34,751 bases of DNA from Phyllobacteriaceae bacterium (GCA_012799265.1 JAAZLP010000297.1:1-34751); one strand, 5' to 3'. Shown: positions 1 through 9,679, numbered from the stretch's first letter. Translations and numbers: made by a program. The notes: generated by a model from the sequence alone, not told the origin.

Positions 1-1128
1 ATCGCGCTCGACCTTGGCCTGCGCAAGACACCCAGCCTGCCGCCGCTGGCGCATGGCGAAGAGTGGCAGGTGCATGGCGGCGGATTTTATCACATCCAGA
101 AATACCTCGTGGCGCCGGAATTTTTGCCCGAGCACCTGACCTGGTTCAAATGGGAAAGCTACGCGACCTGGCTATCGGGCGCCGTGCTGCTCATGCTGCT
201 CTATTATATCGGCGCTGATCTCTACCTCGTTGACCGGAACGTGCTCGACGTGCCGAGCTGGGTGGCAATCCTGCTGTCGGCAGGCTCGATTGTGCTGGGC
301 TGGCTGCTCTACGACACGCTCTGCAAGTCGCCGATCGGGCAATCGACAACCGGGCTGATGCTGGTGCTGTTCGCCATTCTGGTCGCGATGAGCTGGGGTT
401 ACACGCAGCTCTTCACCGGTCGCGCCGCGATGCTGCATATGGGCGCGTTCACCGCGACCATCATGACCATGAACGTCGCCGGGATCATCATTCCCAACCA
501 GAAGATCGTGGTGGCGGACCTCAAGGCCGGGCGGGTGCCGGATGCCAAATATGGAAAGATCGCCAAGCAGCGGAGCCTGCATAACAACTACCTGACGCTG
601 CCGGTCATCTTCTTCATGCTCTCGAGCCACTACCCGCTGGCCTTTGCGACGCAGTGGAACTGGATCATCGCCTCGCTGATCTTCCTGGTTGGCGTGGTGA
701 TCCGGCACTATTTCAACACGCGCCACGCGCGGAAGGGCAATCCGCACTGGACCTGGGCCGTGGCGGTGATCCTGATGCTGGTTATCGCGTGGCTGTCGAC
801 GGCGCCAAAGCTGCCTGGAGCGGGTGATGAAACGCCGGCGTCGGCCACTGGCGAGCGTTTCATGGCGGCGACCCATTTCGCGGAAGCCAGCCAGATCGTG
901 CAGGGCCGCTGCGGCATGTGCCATACCGCTGAGCCGGTGTGGGAAGGTGTCTATCAGGCGCCCAAGAACGTCATTCTCGACAGCGACATTGCCGTCGCCA
1001 ACCACGCGCATGACATCACCATGCAGGCCGGCTGGAGCCATGCCATGCCGCCAGGCAATGTGACCGAGATGACAGCGGCGGAACGCGCATTGCTCGTAGA
1101 ATGGTATCGCGAGGGCGCAGGCTCATGA
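1..1128 (+). CDS. puuD: Urate hydroxylase PuuD (membrane urate oxidase domain with C-terminal cytochrome c), 5' truncated by the window edge
   Basis: Frame is open from position 1 and runs into the 70..1128 ORF. Multi-TM N-terminal region followed by a haem c motif RCGMCH and a C-terminal MPP segment, the architecture of the Urate_ox_N/cytochrome c family. Next to guanine deaminase. Confidence 0.85.
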   Translation: MALDLGLRKTPSLPPLAHGEEWQVHGGGFYHIQKYLVAPEFLPEHLTWFKWESYATWLSGAVLLMLLYYIGADLYLVDRNVLDVPSWVAILLSAGSIVLGWLLYDTLCKSPIGQSTTGLMLVLFAILVAMSWGYTQLFTGRAAMLHMGAFTATIMTMNVAGIIIPNQKIVVADLKAGRVPDAKYGKIAKQRSLHNNYLTLPVIFFMLSSHYPLAFATQWNWIIASLIFLVGVVIRHYFNTRHARKGNPHWTWAVAVILMLVIAWLSTAPKLPGAGDETPASATGERFMAATHFAEASQIVQGRCGMCHTAEPVWEGVYQAPKNVILDSDIAVANHAHDITMQAGWSHAMPPGNVTEMTAAERALLVEWYREGAGS

Positions 1129-2426
1129 GCCGGACAATCCTGCGCGGCCGGGTGCTGAGCTTTCATCGCGCGCCGCAGGGCATCGATGATGTCGAGAGCT
1201 ATCTTTATCTCGAGGATGGTGCCGTCAGCATTGAGGACGGGCTGGTCGTCGCGGTTGGCGATTTTGCCGAGGCGGAGACAGCAGGGGCGGTCATCATCGA
1301 CCATCGGCCCCATCTCATCATGCCGGGCTTCATCGACCTGCATCTGCACTATGTGCAGAGCAATATCATGGCCGCCTATGCCGGTTCGCTGCTCGAATGG
1401 CTCAACACCTACACCTTCATCGAAGAGCAAAAGTTTTCCCAACAGGGGCATGCCGATGCGGTGGCGGTCGACTTCTACGATGCGCTGATCCGGCACGGCA
1501 CGACGACGGCGGTCGCCTATTGCTCAAGCCATCCGCGTTCTGTCGACGCCTTCTTTGCCGAAGCGCAGCGGCGAAACATGCTGATGGTCGGCGGCAAGGT
1601 CATGATGGACCGCAATGCGCCGGAAGGTCTGCTTGATACGGCGCAGTCGGGCTATGACGATACCAAAGCGCTCATCGCGCGCTGGCATGGCCGGGGGCGC
1701 GGGCTCTATGCGATCTCGCCACGCTTTGCCATTACCTCCACGCCTGAACAGATGGAGGCCGCGCAAGCGCTCGTGGCAGAGCATCCAGAATGCTATGTGC
1801 AGACGCATCTCAGCGAGAATGATGCAGAAATCACATACTCGATGGAGCTCTATCCGGACGCCAAGGACTATACCGGCATCTACGAGGATTACGGGCTGCT
1901 TGGACGCAAGACCCTCCTCGGCCACTCTATCCATCTCAGCCATCGCGAGACCACCGTGCTGGCCGAAACGGGATCGGTGGCGGTATTCTGTCCTACATCG
2001 AACCTCTTCCTTGGCTCAGGGCTGTTCGATTGCGAGCGGCTGATGAGCAATGGGGTGCGGGTAGGCGTGGCAACCGATATTGGCGGTGGCACCAGTGTGT
2101 CGATGCTGCGTACGCTTGATGAAGGCTACAAGGTACTCCAGCTCAAGGGGCAGCGATTGAACCCCCTAGCGTCGTTCCATATGGCGACAAGGGGCAATGC
2201 CGAGGCACTGGGGCTCGAGGAGACAATCGGCTCCATCGCGCCCGGGCGGGCCGCCGATCTCATCGTGCTGGATTCCGGAGCGACGCCAACCATGCGGCTG
2301 CGCAAGTCGACACTCGGAAGCCTCGCGGAAGAGCTGTTCCTGCTGCAAACATTGGGCGACGACCGGGCCATTGCCGAAGTCTATGTAGCTGGCGCAAGAG
2401 CGAAGTCTACTTTAGGCGGGTTGTGA
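1125..2426 (+). CDS. guaD: Guanine deaminase (amidohydrolase)
   Basis: Amidohydrolase motifs PGFIDLHLHYVQ, QTHLSEN, GHSIHLS, ATDIGGGTS. ATG overlaps the puuD stop (ATGA), so 1125 is preferred over the ORF-track start 1101. Confidence 0.88.
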   Translation: MSRTILRGRVLSFHRAPQGIDDVESYLYLEDGAVSIEDGLVVAVGDFAEAETAGAVIIDHRPHLIMPGFIDLHLHYVQSNIMAAYAGSLLEWLNTYTFIEEQKFSQQGHADAVAVDFYDALIRHGTTTAVAYCSSHPRSVDAFFAEAQRRNMLMVGGKVMMDRNAPEGLLDTAQSGYDDTKALIARWHGRGRGLYAISPRFAITSTPEQMEAAQALVAEHPECYVQTHLSENDAEITYSMELYPDAKDYTGIYEDYGLLGRKTLLGHSIHLSHRETTVLAETGSVAVFCPTSNLFLGSGLFDCERLMSNGVRVGVATDIGGGTSVSMLRTLDEGYKVLQLKGQRLNPLASFHMATRGNAEALGLEETIGSIAPGRAADLIVLDSGATPTMRLRKSTLGSLAEELFLLQTLGDDRAIAEVYVAGARAKSTLGGL

Positions 2427-2477
2427 CTAGACCAGAGCTGGCCTAGTTTCGCCACGAAACTTGTTACCGAGGCATTT

Positions 2478-4649
2478 ATGACCGAGTACCTGACCAAATC
2501 CGGCCTTTCCGTGCATCCGCTTCTCGTCGATTTTGTAGAGAAAGAGGCGCTTCCGGGGACCTCGGTATCGGTCGAGCAGTTCTGGGATGGGTTTGCGGCC
2601 ATGCTCAAGGAGCATGTGCCGACCAATGCGCGACTTTTGGCGCGGCGCGAGGAACTGCAGGGCCAGGTCGACGAATGGCACCATAAGTACGGTCCTGTCG
2701 CCAGCAATCCGCAAGGATATGAATTCTTCCTGCGCGAGATTGGTTATGTCGTCGATGAGCCGGCGGATTTCACGATTGAGACCGAAGGACTGGATCCGGA
2801 AATTTCGTCCATCTGCGGGCCGCAGCTGGTGGTGCCGGTCTCCAATGCCCGCTACGCGCTGAACGCTGCCAATGCACGCTGGGGCAGCCTCTATGATGCG
2901 CTTTATGGTACCGATGTCATTGCGCAGGACGGCGAGCTGGCACCGGGCAAGGCCTATAACCCGGCGCGTGGCGCGGCTGTGGTGGCGCGTGCGGCAGAAT
3001 TTCTCGACAGCGCCGTGCCGCTGGCCGGTGGCAGCCACAAGGATGTGACGGGCTATCACATTGTCAGCGAAGGCGAAGCCAAGGTTCTGGTCGTCGATAC
3101 ACCAGCGGGCCGCACCGGCTTGCGCGATCCGGGCGCGTTTGTTGGTTATGCCGGTACGGAAAGGGCCGGCGAGATCGTCCTCAAGCACAATGGCCTCCAC
3201 ATCATTCTGGTGATTGCGCCGGAAACGCCGATTGGCTCGACCCATGCGGCTGGCCTCAGCGATGTGATCGTTGAAGCGGCGCTGACGACCATTCAGGACT
3301 GCGAAGACTCGGTCGCGGCGGTGGACGCCGAAGACAAGGTGGGCGTCTATCGCAACTGGCTGGGCCTGATGAACGGCACGCTGGAGGACACCTTTGAAAA
3401 GGGCGGCAAGACCGTCACCCGCAAGCTCAAGGCCGATCGGTCCTATAAGGACGTCAACGGCAATGAGCTGGTGCTGAAGGGACGCTCGCTGCTGCTGGTG
3501 CGCAATGTCGGACACCTGATGACCACCGACGCCGTGCTGCTGGATGGCAAGCCGGTTGGCGAAGGGCTGATGGACGCTGCCGTCACCGCACTCTGCGCCA
3601 TGCACGACAAGGGCAATAATTCGCGCACCGGGGCGACCTATGTGGTGAAGCCGAAAATGCATGGTCCGGAAGAAGTCGCTTTTGCCTGCGCGATCTTTGC
3701 GTCGGTCGAGAACTTTCTCGGTCTCAAGCCGAAGACCATCAAGATCGGCATCATGGATGAGGAGCGCCGGACTTCGGCCAACCTCAAGGCCGCGATCTAT
3801 GAGGCGCGCGATCGCGTCTTCTTCATCAATACCGGCTTCCTTGACCGTACCGGCGATGAAATCCACACCTCGATGGAAGCCGGCCCGGTCTTGCGCAAGG
3901 ACGAGATCAAGAGCGAAAAGTGGATCGCGTCCTATGAGGACCGCAATGTGCTGATCGGTCTGGCCGCCGGGTTCTCCGGCAAGGCGCAGATCGGCAAGGG
4001 CATGTGGGCGCGTCCGGACGATATGGCGGCGATGATGGATGCCAAGATCGGCCATCCGAATTCAGGCGCCAATACTGCCTGGGTGCCGTCGCCGACCGCG
4101 GCAACGCTGCATGCGCTGCACTATCATCAGGTGGATGTGTTCGAGGCGCAGAAGCGTCGGCACAATCAAGAACTGCCGGGCCTGATCGATCTCTTCTCTA
4201 TGCCGGTGCAGGCGCCCAATTCGCTGAGCCGCGAGGAGATCACCCGCGAGCTGGAAAACAATGCGCAGGGTATTCTGGGCTATGTGGTCCGCTGGGTGCA
4301 GCAGGGCGTTGGCTGTTCCAAGGTGCCGGACATCAACAATGTCGGGCTGATGGAAGACCGCGCGACCTGCCGTATCTCGGCGCAGGCGGTGGCCAACTGG
4401 CTGCGCCATGGTCTTGTCACCCGCGACGAGGTGACCTCGGTGTTCGAGCGCATGGCTGTCATCGTTGACCAGCAGAATGAGGGCGACCCGATCTATCGCC
4501 CGATGGCGGAAAACTATCACTCGGTGGCTTTCCAGGCGGCGCTTGAGCTGGCGCTGCACGGTGCGGAACAGCCGAGCGGCTATACCGAGCCGATCCTTCA
4601 CGCCGCGCGCCGCAAGGTTAAGGCGCGCGAGGCCGCCAAGCAGGCGTGA
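2478..4649 (+). CDS. glcB: Malate synthase G
   Basis: 723 aa; motifs such as TTIQDCEDSVAAVDAEDK, MHGPEEVAFA, IGIMDEERRTSANLKAAI, NTGFLDRTGDEIHTSMEAGPV typical of malate synthase G. Confidence 0.95.
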   Translation: MTEYLTKSGLSVHPLLVDFVEKEALPGTSVSVEQFWDGFAAMLKEHVPTNARLLARREELQGQVDEWHHKYGPVASNPQGYEFFLREIGYVVDEPADFTIETEGLDPEISSICGPQLVVPVSNARYALNAANARWGSLYDALYGTDVIAQDGELAPGKAYNPARGAAVVARAAEFLDSAVPLAGGSHKDVTGYHIVSEGEAKVLVVDTPAGRTGLRDPGAFVGYAGTERAGEIVLKHNGLHIILVIAPETPIGSTHAAGLSDVIVEAALTTIQDCEDSVAAVDAEDKVGVYRNWLGLMNGTLEDTFEKGGKTVTRKLKADRSYKDVNGNELVLKGRSLLLVRNVGHLMTTDAVLLDGKPVGEGLMDAAVTALCAMHDKGNNSRTGATYVVKPKMHGPEEVAFACAIFASVENFLGLKPKTIKIGIMDEERRTSANLKAAIYEARDRVFFINTGFLDRTGDEIHTSMEAGPVLRKDEIKSEKWIASYEDRNVLIGLAAGFSGKAQIGKGMWARPDDMAAMMDAKIGHPNSGANTAWVPSPTAATLHALHYHQVDVFEAQKRRHNQELPGLIDLFSMPVQAPNSLSREEITRELENNAQGILGYVVRWVQQGVGCSKVPDINNVGLMEDRATCRISAQAVANWLRHGLVTRDEVTSVFERMAVIVDQQNEGDPIYRPMAENYHSVAFQAALELALHGAEQPSGYTEPILHAARRKVKAREAAKQA

Positions 4650-4688
4650 CCGGCGAATTGCATTCGCTGACGATACTGTAACAAGACT

Positions 4689-4763
4689 GTCCTCGGGCTT
4701 GACCCGAGGACCTGCTGCCGCGCCTGCTTCGATTGAGAGGCGTCCTCGGGTCAAGCCCGAGGG
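4689..4763. repeat. Pair of REP-like palindromes in inverted orientation (BIME-like)
   Basis: GTCCTCGGG-CTTGA-CCCGAGGAC (4689-4711) and GTCCTCGGG-TCAAG-CCCGAGG (4742-4762). Each is a hairpin, and the second is the reverse complement of the first core. Lies between convergent genes. Confidence 0.75.
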
Positions 4764-4799
4764 CGGCGTGGTGCGTGTCGCATTCCGATGGGCTGCAGC

Positions 4800-6428
4800 C
4801 TATTGCACGACGTAGGTCGGCAGGGTGAGCGTCGTGCCCTCGTGGAAGAGCTCGATGTCATTGGCCCGCAGGGTCTTTGCCGTGTTGATTGGCTCGTCGG
4901 TGCCGAGGTTGCGGGCATACCGAGGATGCGCGCCTGAGGCGATGAGGACGCGCAGGCGGTGGCCGGCGCGGAAGCAATGGGCGGTCGCGTGGAGCGGGAT
5001 GGTCAGATGCCATGAGCCGTCCGTTTCCTTCGGCGTTTCCGGCGTCACGCGGATAAAGCCATCGCAGATATTGCGGGAGACGCCATTGGGGTCGACGTCG
5101 CTGAGGCGGACGAAGAAGTCGGCATGGGGCAGAGCCGCCCAGGCGTGCAGGCTCGCCTTGCACGGACCGATGATGGTGAGGTCCCGGGTCAGAACCGGGC
5201 CGGTATAGACAAGGGTGTCATCACGCTCTTCGAGCGACGCCTGATCGACAGCGCCTGCGCCGGTAAAGGCGAAAATTGCGCCGCCGAGATTGGGCGTCGG
5301 GTCGGCCGGGTCATATCGATAGGTGTCGCTGCCGGTGCCGGCTGGTGCGTGGGGGCTTAGTTCGCCGGGGCCGGAGATTCGCAGGGTGAGCGGTTGTGGC
5401 GGGCCGGGCGGATAGTGGTCGAATTCGTGCCATTCCTCGAGGCCGGAGATGTGGAGGCGAACGGGGCGCTTCCGCAGACCTGTGTCGTCGCCCATGAGCT
5501 TGGCGCGCATCCAGAGGATGGTCTCGCGGAGATTGTCGCGCTGAAGCTCCTCGGCAACGTGAAACCAGGTGCCAATGGTGAGATAGGGCGTGTGGCCCAG
5601 CTCGACGAGGCGCTGGTAGTCGGCCAGCAGCGGATCAAGCATGAAATCATACCAGCCGGAAATGAAATGCACCGGCGGGGTGGTTTCACTGAGGCGATGG
5701 CTGTGGTCGAGATCGATCCAGAAATCGTCATTGCCGATGGCGTTCTCGAACCAATGGCGCCAGAAGCCGATCTTGTGGCCGACCGCTTTCCTGTCGGCTT
5801 CGATCAAAGGCAGGACGGCGGCAGCGCGCTCGGTGCGGCGCTCGATGTCGCCGGAAAACATGCGAGCCGCAGTGGAGAGGGGGCGGCTGCGCAGACCCTC
5901 GATCACCTGCACCCAGGAGAGCCAGAGATTGAGATGGAAGGCGCCGGAGGGGAAGACGACGGGGCGGAAGTTTGACGTCGTGACCTTGGTGGCGAGGGCG
6001 GCGGTGGGCGGCAGGGCGTCGCTGATCGCCCATTGGGCGTAGCCGAGATAGGAGGGGCCGGTGAGGCCGATGCGGCCATCGAACCAGGGCTGGGACTTGA
6101 TCCACTCGAGCGTCGCGAGGCCGTCGGCGCGCTCATTGGTGAAGGGATCGAATTCGCCGCCCGAGCGCTCGGTGCCGCGACAGGCCTGGATGACGACATG
6201 GAAGCCGCGTTCGGCATAGGCCTCGCAGATGGCGCCGAAGCCGCTGCGGCCATAGGGGAGACGCATGAGGATGGTCGGGTGCGGGCCCTCGGCCTTGGGC
6301 GCGTAATGATCGGTCTTGAGGATGACGCCATCATGCATGGTGAGCGGAATGCCGCGGGTTTTCTTCACGCTGTTGAGGCGTGGCGGTAGGTCTTCGATCC
6401 ACGCCAGGAACAGCGACGGCAGGCTCAT
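4800..6428 (-). CDS. CocE/NonD family hydrolase (X-Pro dipeptidyl-peptidase/acyl esterase like)
   Basis: 542 aa; nucleophile-elbow region GLTGPSYLGYAQW, YGRSGFGA, HFISGWYDFMLDPLL, and the C-terminal jelly-roll signature of the CocE family. Confidence 0.85.
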   Translation of the reverse strand: MSLPSLFLAWIEDLPPRLNSVKKTRGIPLTMHDGVILKTDHYAPKAEGPHPTILMRLPYGRSGFGAICEAYAERGFHVVIQACRGTERSGGEFDPFTNERADGLATLEWIKSQPWFDGRIGLTGPSYLGYAQWAISDALPPTAALATKVTTSNFRPVVFPSGAFHLNLWLSWVQVIEGLRSRPLSTAARMFSGDIERRTERAAAVLPLIEADRKAVGHKIGFWRHWFENAIGNDDFWIDLDHSHRLSETTPPVHFISGWYDFMLDPLLADYQRLVELGHTPYLTIGTWFHVAEELQRDNLRETILWMRAKLMGDDTGLRKRPVRLHISGLEEWHEFDHYPPGPPQPLTLRISGPGELSPHAPAGTGSDTYRYDPADPTPNLGGAIFAFTGAGAVDQASLEERDDTLVYTGPVLTRDLTIIGPCKASLHAWAALPHADFFVRLSDVDPNGVSRNICDGFIRVTPETPKETDGSWHLTIPLHATAHCFRAGHRLRVLIASGAHPRYARNLGTDEPINTAKTLRANDIELFHEGTTLTLPTYVVQ

Positions 6429-6432
6429 GGGC

Positions 6433-8166
6433 TCAGCTCACGAAATCAAACTTGTCGACATCGAAAAGGCCGTGATCGGTCATCTTGAGATGCGGGATGA
6501 CGGGGAGAGCGAGAAAGGCAACTTGGAGGAAGGGCTCGGGCAGCACGCAGTCAAGCGCCTTGGCCGCGTCGCGCAGGTGATGGAGGTCATGCGATACTTC
6601 CTCGAAGGATTTCTCGCTCATCAGGCCCGCGATCGGGAGACCAAGCTCCGCCGTGACCGCGCCCTTGTCTGAGACAACGAAGCCGCCGCCGAGCTGGATC
6701 AGTCGATTGACGGCGACAGCCATGTCTTCATCCGTCGCGCCGACGACAGTGATGTTGTGGCTGTCATGGCCGACCGAGGAGGCGATGGCGCCGCGCTTGA
6801 GGCCGAAGCCGGTAACGAAGGAGCGGCCGATATTGCCGTTCTTGCCGTGACGTTCGATGACGGCCACCTTGATGACGTCGGCGGCGAGATCAGGCTGGAG
6901 ACCCTTTTCGGTGGTTTCGAGCGTGGCTTCCTCACGGAAGGTGAGGATGAGGCCGGGGCGCACGCCAATGACGGGGACGCGGTTCTGTCCGGGCTTGGGC
7001 TCCGTGATGAAGGCGTCGGTGTTGAGGGGCTTTGCCTTCATGGAGGAGAGCCCGACGGGCGCCACATGCTCGCGGCTATCGAAGAGGGCCTGGGTGACGA
7101 GGCGGCCGGCAGCGATGACGTCGGAGACGCGGCAATCTTCCAGGCTGTCGAGAATGGCAATGTCGGCACGCCAGCCCGGGCCGAGGAGACCCCGATCCTT
7201 GAGGCCGAAGATGCGGGCAGCGGAGTAACTGGCCGCGCGATAGACATGGTGCAAGGGGCGGCCCAGGGCGATGAGGCGGCGGATGGAGCTGTCGAGGTGG
7301 CCCTCTTCGGCGATGTCCAGCGGATTACGGTCATCAGTACAGAGGGCGACGAAGCTTGAGGTGTTCTCGTCGAGGATTTCGGCGAGGGCATTGAGGTCCT
7401 TGGAGACTGATCCCTCTCGGATGAGGATGGCCATGCCCTTGGCAAGTTTCTCGCGGGCTTCGGCAGCGCTGGTGGCTTCGTGATCGGTGCGGATGCCGGC
7501 GGCGAGATAGCCATTGAGCGCGGTGCCCAGCACGAGGGGCGCATGACCGTCGATATGACCATTCTGGAAGGCGAGGAGCTTTGCGATGATGCCCGGATCG
7601 CCATTCAGAACGCCGGGGAAATTCATCATTTCGGCCAGGCCAACGACCTTGGGATGGCTGCGGAAGGGCAGGAGGTCGTCGATTTCGAGCTGCGCGCCGG
7701 AAGTTTCGAAGCCGGTGGCAGGGACGCAGGAGGAGAGATTAACCCGCACATCCATGATGGTGCGCTCGGCGCAGTTTAGGAAATAGCGAATGCCTTCGGC
7801 GCCTAGGACATTGGCAATCTCATGGGGGTCGCAGAGCACGGTGGTGACGCCATGCGGCAGGACGCCGCGGTCGAATTCGAGCGGGGTGACGAGCGAGGAT
7901 TCGATGTGGAGATGGGTATCGATGAAACCAGGGACGGCGAAGCGGCCTGTGCCGTCGATGATCTCATAGCCTTCATAGTGCCCGTGTGTGCCGACGATGC
8001 GATCGGCGACGATGGCGATGTCGGTGGTGGTGACGGCGCCGGTGATGACATCGAGCAACCCGACATTGCGGATGACGAGGTCCGCCGGTTCCTTGTCCTG
8101 TCCGGCCATGATCATTCGGGTGAGCAGGGCGGCGTCATTCATCATGGAAAACTCTTGACTGGACAT
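6433..8166 (-). CDS. ade: Adenine deaminase
   Basis: 577 aa; PGFIDTHLHIESSLVTP, GVTTVLCDPHEIANVLG, DGHAP, FVALCTDDR, ASSVGHDSHNITVVG motifs of Ade. Confidence 0.92.
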   Translation of the reverse strand: MSSQEFSMMNDAALLTRMIMAGQDKEPADLVIRNVGLLDVITGAVTTTDIAIVADRIVGTHGHYEGYEIIDGTGRFAVPGFIDTHLHIESSLVTPLEFDRGVLPHGVTTVLCDPHEIANVLGAEGIRYFLNCAERTIMDVRVNLSSCVPATGFETSGAQLEIDDLLPFRSHPKVVGLAEMMNFPGVLNGDPGIIAKLLAFQNGHIDGHAPLVLGTALNGYLAAGIRTDHEATSAAEAREKLAKGMAILIREGSVSKDLNALAEILDENTSSFVALCTDDRNPLDIAEEGHLDSSIRRLIALGRPLHHVYRAASYSAARIFGLKDRGLLGPGWRADIAILDSLEDCRVSDVIAAGRLVTQALFDSREHVAPVGLSSMKAKPLNTDAFITEPKPGQNRVPVIGVRPGLILTFREEATLETTEKGLQPDLAADVIKVAVIERHGKNGNIGRSFVTGFGLKRGAIASSVGHDSHNITVVGATDEDMAVAVNRLIQLGGGFVVSDKGAVTAELGLPIAGLMSEKSFEEVSHDLHHLRDAAKALDCVLPEPFLQVAFLALPVIPHLKMTDHGLFDVDKFDFVS

Positions 8167-8276
8167 GCCTTGAGGGTCCGCTGCCCGCGGAGCGGCGTCA
8201 AGCCCCGCATTGGGGATGCGGAACCGCGATCATGTCGGGACGTTGCTGGTGGACACGTTTTAATCCGGAGGCACGC

Positions 8277-8435
8277 ATGGAAACCTACGATCCCCACAAG
8301 TCCAAGACGGAAGTCCGTCAGGCAAGCCCGAGGAAGATGAATTCCCGTGTTCTCGTGATCTCGCTTGTCGCCGTGGTCCTGATCTTCGCGGTGCTGCTGA
8401 TCATCTTCAACACCACTCAGCCGGGTAATATCTGA
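8277..8435 (+). CDS. Single-TM microprotein (52 aa) upstream of the MgtC-like gene
   Basis: METYDPHKSKTEVRQASPRKMNSRVLVISLVAVVLIFAVLLIIFNTTQPGNI; GGAGG about 5 nt upstream of ATG; basic N-terminus followed by one hydrophobic helix. Confidence 0.65.
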   Translation: METYDPHKSKTEVRQASPRKMNSRVLVISLVAVVLIFAVLLIIFNTTQPGNI

Positions 8436-8463
8436 CACCAAGCCTTGCGCCTCGGAGGGCGGA

Positions 8464-8979
8464 ATGGATTTCGGCAATAGCTATGGACTAGTCGATACCT
8501 ACCTGCCGCAGCACATCATTGCCATTCGCATCATGTTGGCGGCGGTCTTCGGCGCCATGATCGGCTTCGAACGCGAGATCAATACGGCTGGGGCCGGGCT
8601 CAGGACCCACATTCTGGTCTCGGTCGCGGCCGCACTCTTCACCATACTGGCGTTCGAAATCTTTCATACGATCGAAACCGGCGAGGGCGAGACGCGGGCT
8701 GATCCGATCCGCGCTGTCGAAGCGGTCACGGCCGGAATCGCCTTTCTTGGCGCCGGCGCAATCTTTCGCAGTGGCGGGGGCGTGCAGGGGCTGACAACAG
8801 GCGCCGGCATGTGGCTGGCGGGCGCCGTGGGGCTCGCGTCGGCGCTCGGATTTTACTTCATCGCCTTCGGCGTGGCCGCTCTGGCCGTCGTGGTCATGGC
8901 CGCGTTGAAGGCCTTTGCCCATCGCGTATTACGTCACAATGTTTCGGAAGTGCCGGTGGGGCGTGGGGAGAAGTCTTAA
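8464..8979 (+). CDS. MgtC/SapB family membrane protein
   Basis: 171 aa; GAMIGFEREINTAGAGLRTHILVSVAAALF and GIAFLGAGAIFRSGGGVQGLTTGAGMWLAGAVGLASALGFY match the MgtC core. Confidence 0.92.
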   Translation: MDFGNSYGLVDTYLPQHIIAIRIMLAAVFGAMIGFEREINTAGAGLRTHILVSVAAALFTILAFEIFHTIETGEGETRADPIRAVEAVTAGIAFLGAGAIFRSGGGVQGLTTGAGMWLAGAVGLASALGFYFIAFGVAALAVVVMAALKAFAHRVLRHNVSEVPVGRGEKS

Positions 8980-9232
8980 CGCCTGCCAGCTGGCGCGGAG
9001 GGACACAGCGCTGCCGACATAACTTCTCCCCCCGCGAGGAAGCGACTGGGAGGAGTCGCTTCGCTACCCATGCGCAGGCTAATTGGAGGAGGGGCCCGCG
9101 CATACGATCAGCGGTGGTGCATACCGCAGACCGGATAGAAGTGCGGGAAGTGGCCCTTGGGAACGCAGGCCGGTTGAAACAACCGATTGCAGCGCCACTT
9201 CCCACGAAGCATGTAACCTGTGGACGCAGGAG

Positions 9233-9679
9233 TCACATGCCAACCGCATCCAGGCACTGACTGCGTGCCCAGAAACTGACGATCGAGGCAGCCTCATGCC
9301 GATAGGCATCAAGGGCGGCCTGACGAAAGAACACTGCAGAGGCTCCAGCTTCCTGAAGCTTCTGCCGACCCGCACGATCGGTGGGCGCTGTCATGACGGC
9401 AATGGGAATTCCCTTCTGCCGGAGCGCCGCATGATTGCGGGTCAGAAACTCGTAGTTGGCCTTGCTGCTGACCTTGAGGTCGACGACCACAAGACCCGGC
9501 CATGTATTGGCGACATCGCTCACGATCCGAGTGAGCTCAGTCATTCCTTCGTCCGCAGACGAATAGAGGCGGATATCGGGCGCGCCATGCGCAGTCAGCA
9601 TCCTCCTCAGCAGATCGGCCGAGTGTGCGTCATCATCGATAAGAACGATGAACGGATCGTCGTCCGCTGAGATCATCAA
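9233..9679 (-). CDS. Single-domain response regulator receiver protein (atypical)
   Basis: IDDD acidic pocket near the N-terminus, VVVDLKV phospho-acceptor strand, VMTAPT; no output domain. The canonical KP motif appears replaced by FFRQ. Confidence 0.75.
   Translation of the reverse strand: MMISADDDPFIVLIDDDAHSADLLRRMLTAHGAPDIRLYSSADEGMTELTRIVSDVANTWPGLVVVDLKVSSKANYEFLTRNHAALRQKGIPIAVMTAPTDRAGRQKLQEAGASAVFFRQAALDAYRHEAASIVSFWARSQCLDAVGM

Noticed and set aside
2427-4055. 542-aa minus-strand ORF antisense to malate synthase G
   Set aside because: Shadow ORF in GC-rich DNA; low-complexity His/Arg/Asp-rich translation with no recognisable motifs, opposite a clear glcB.
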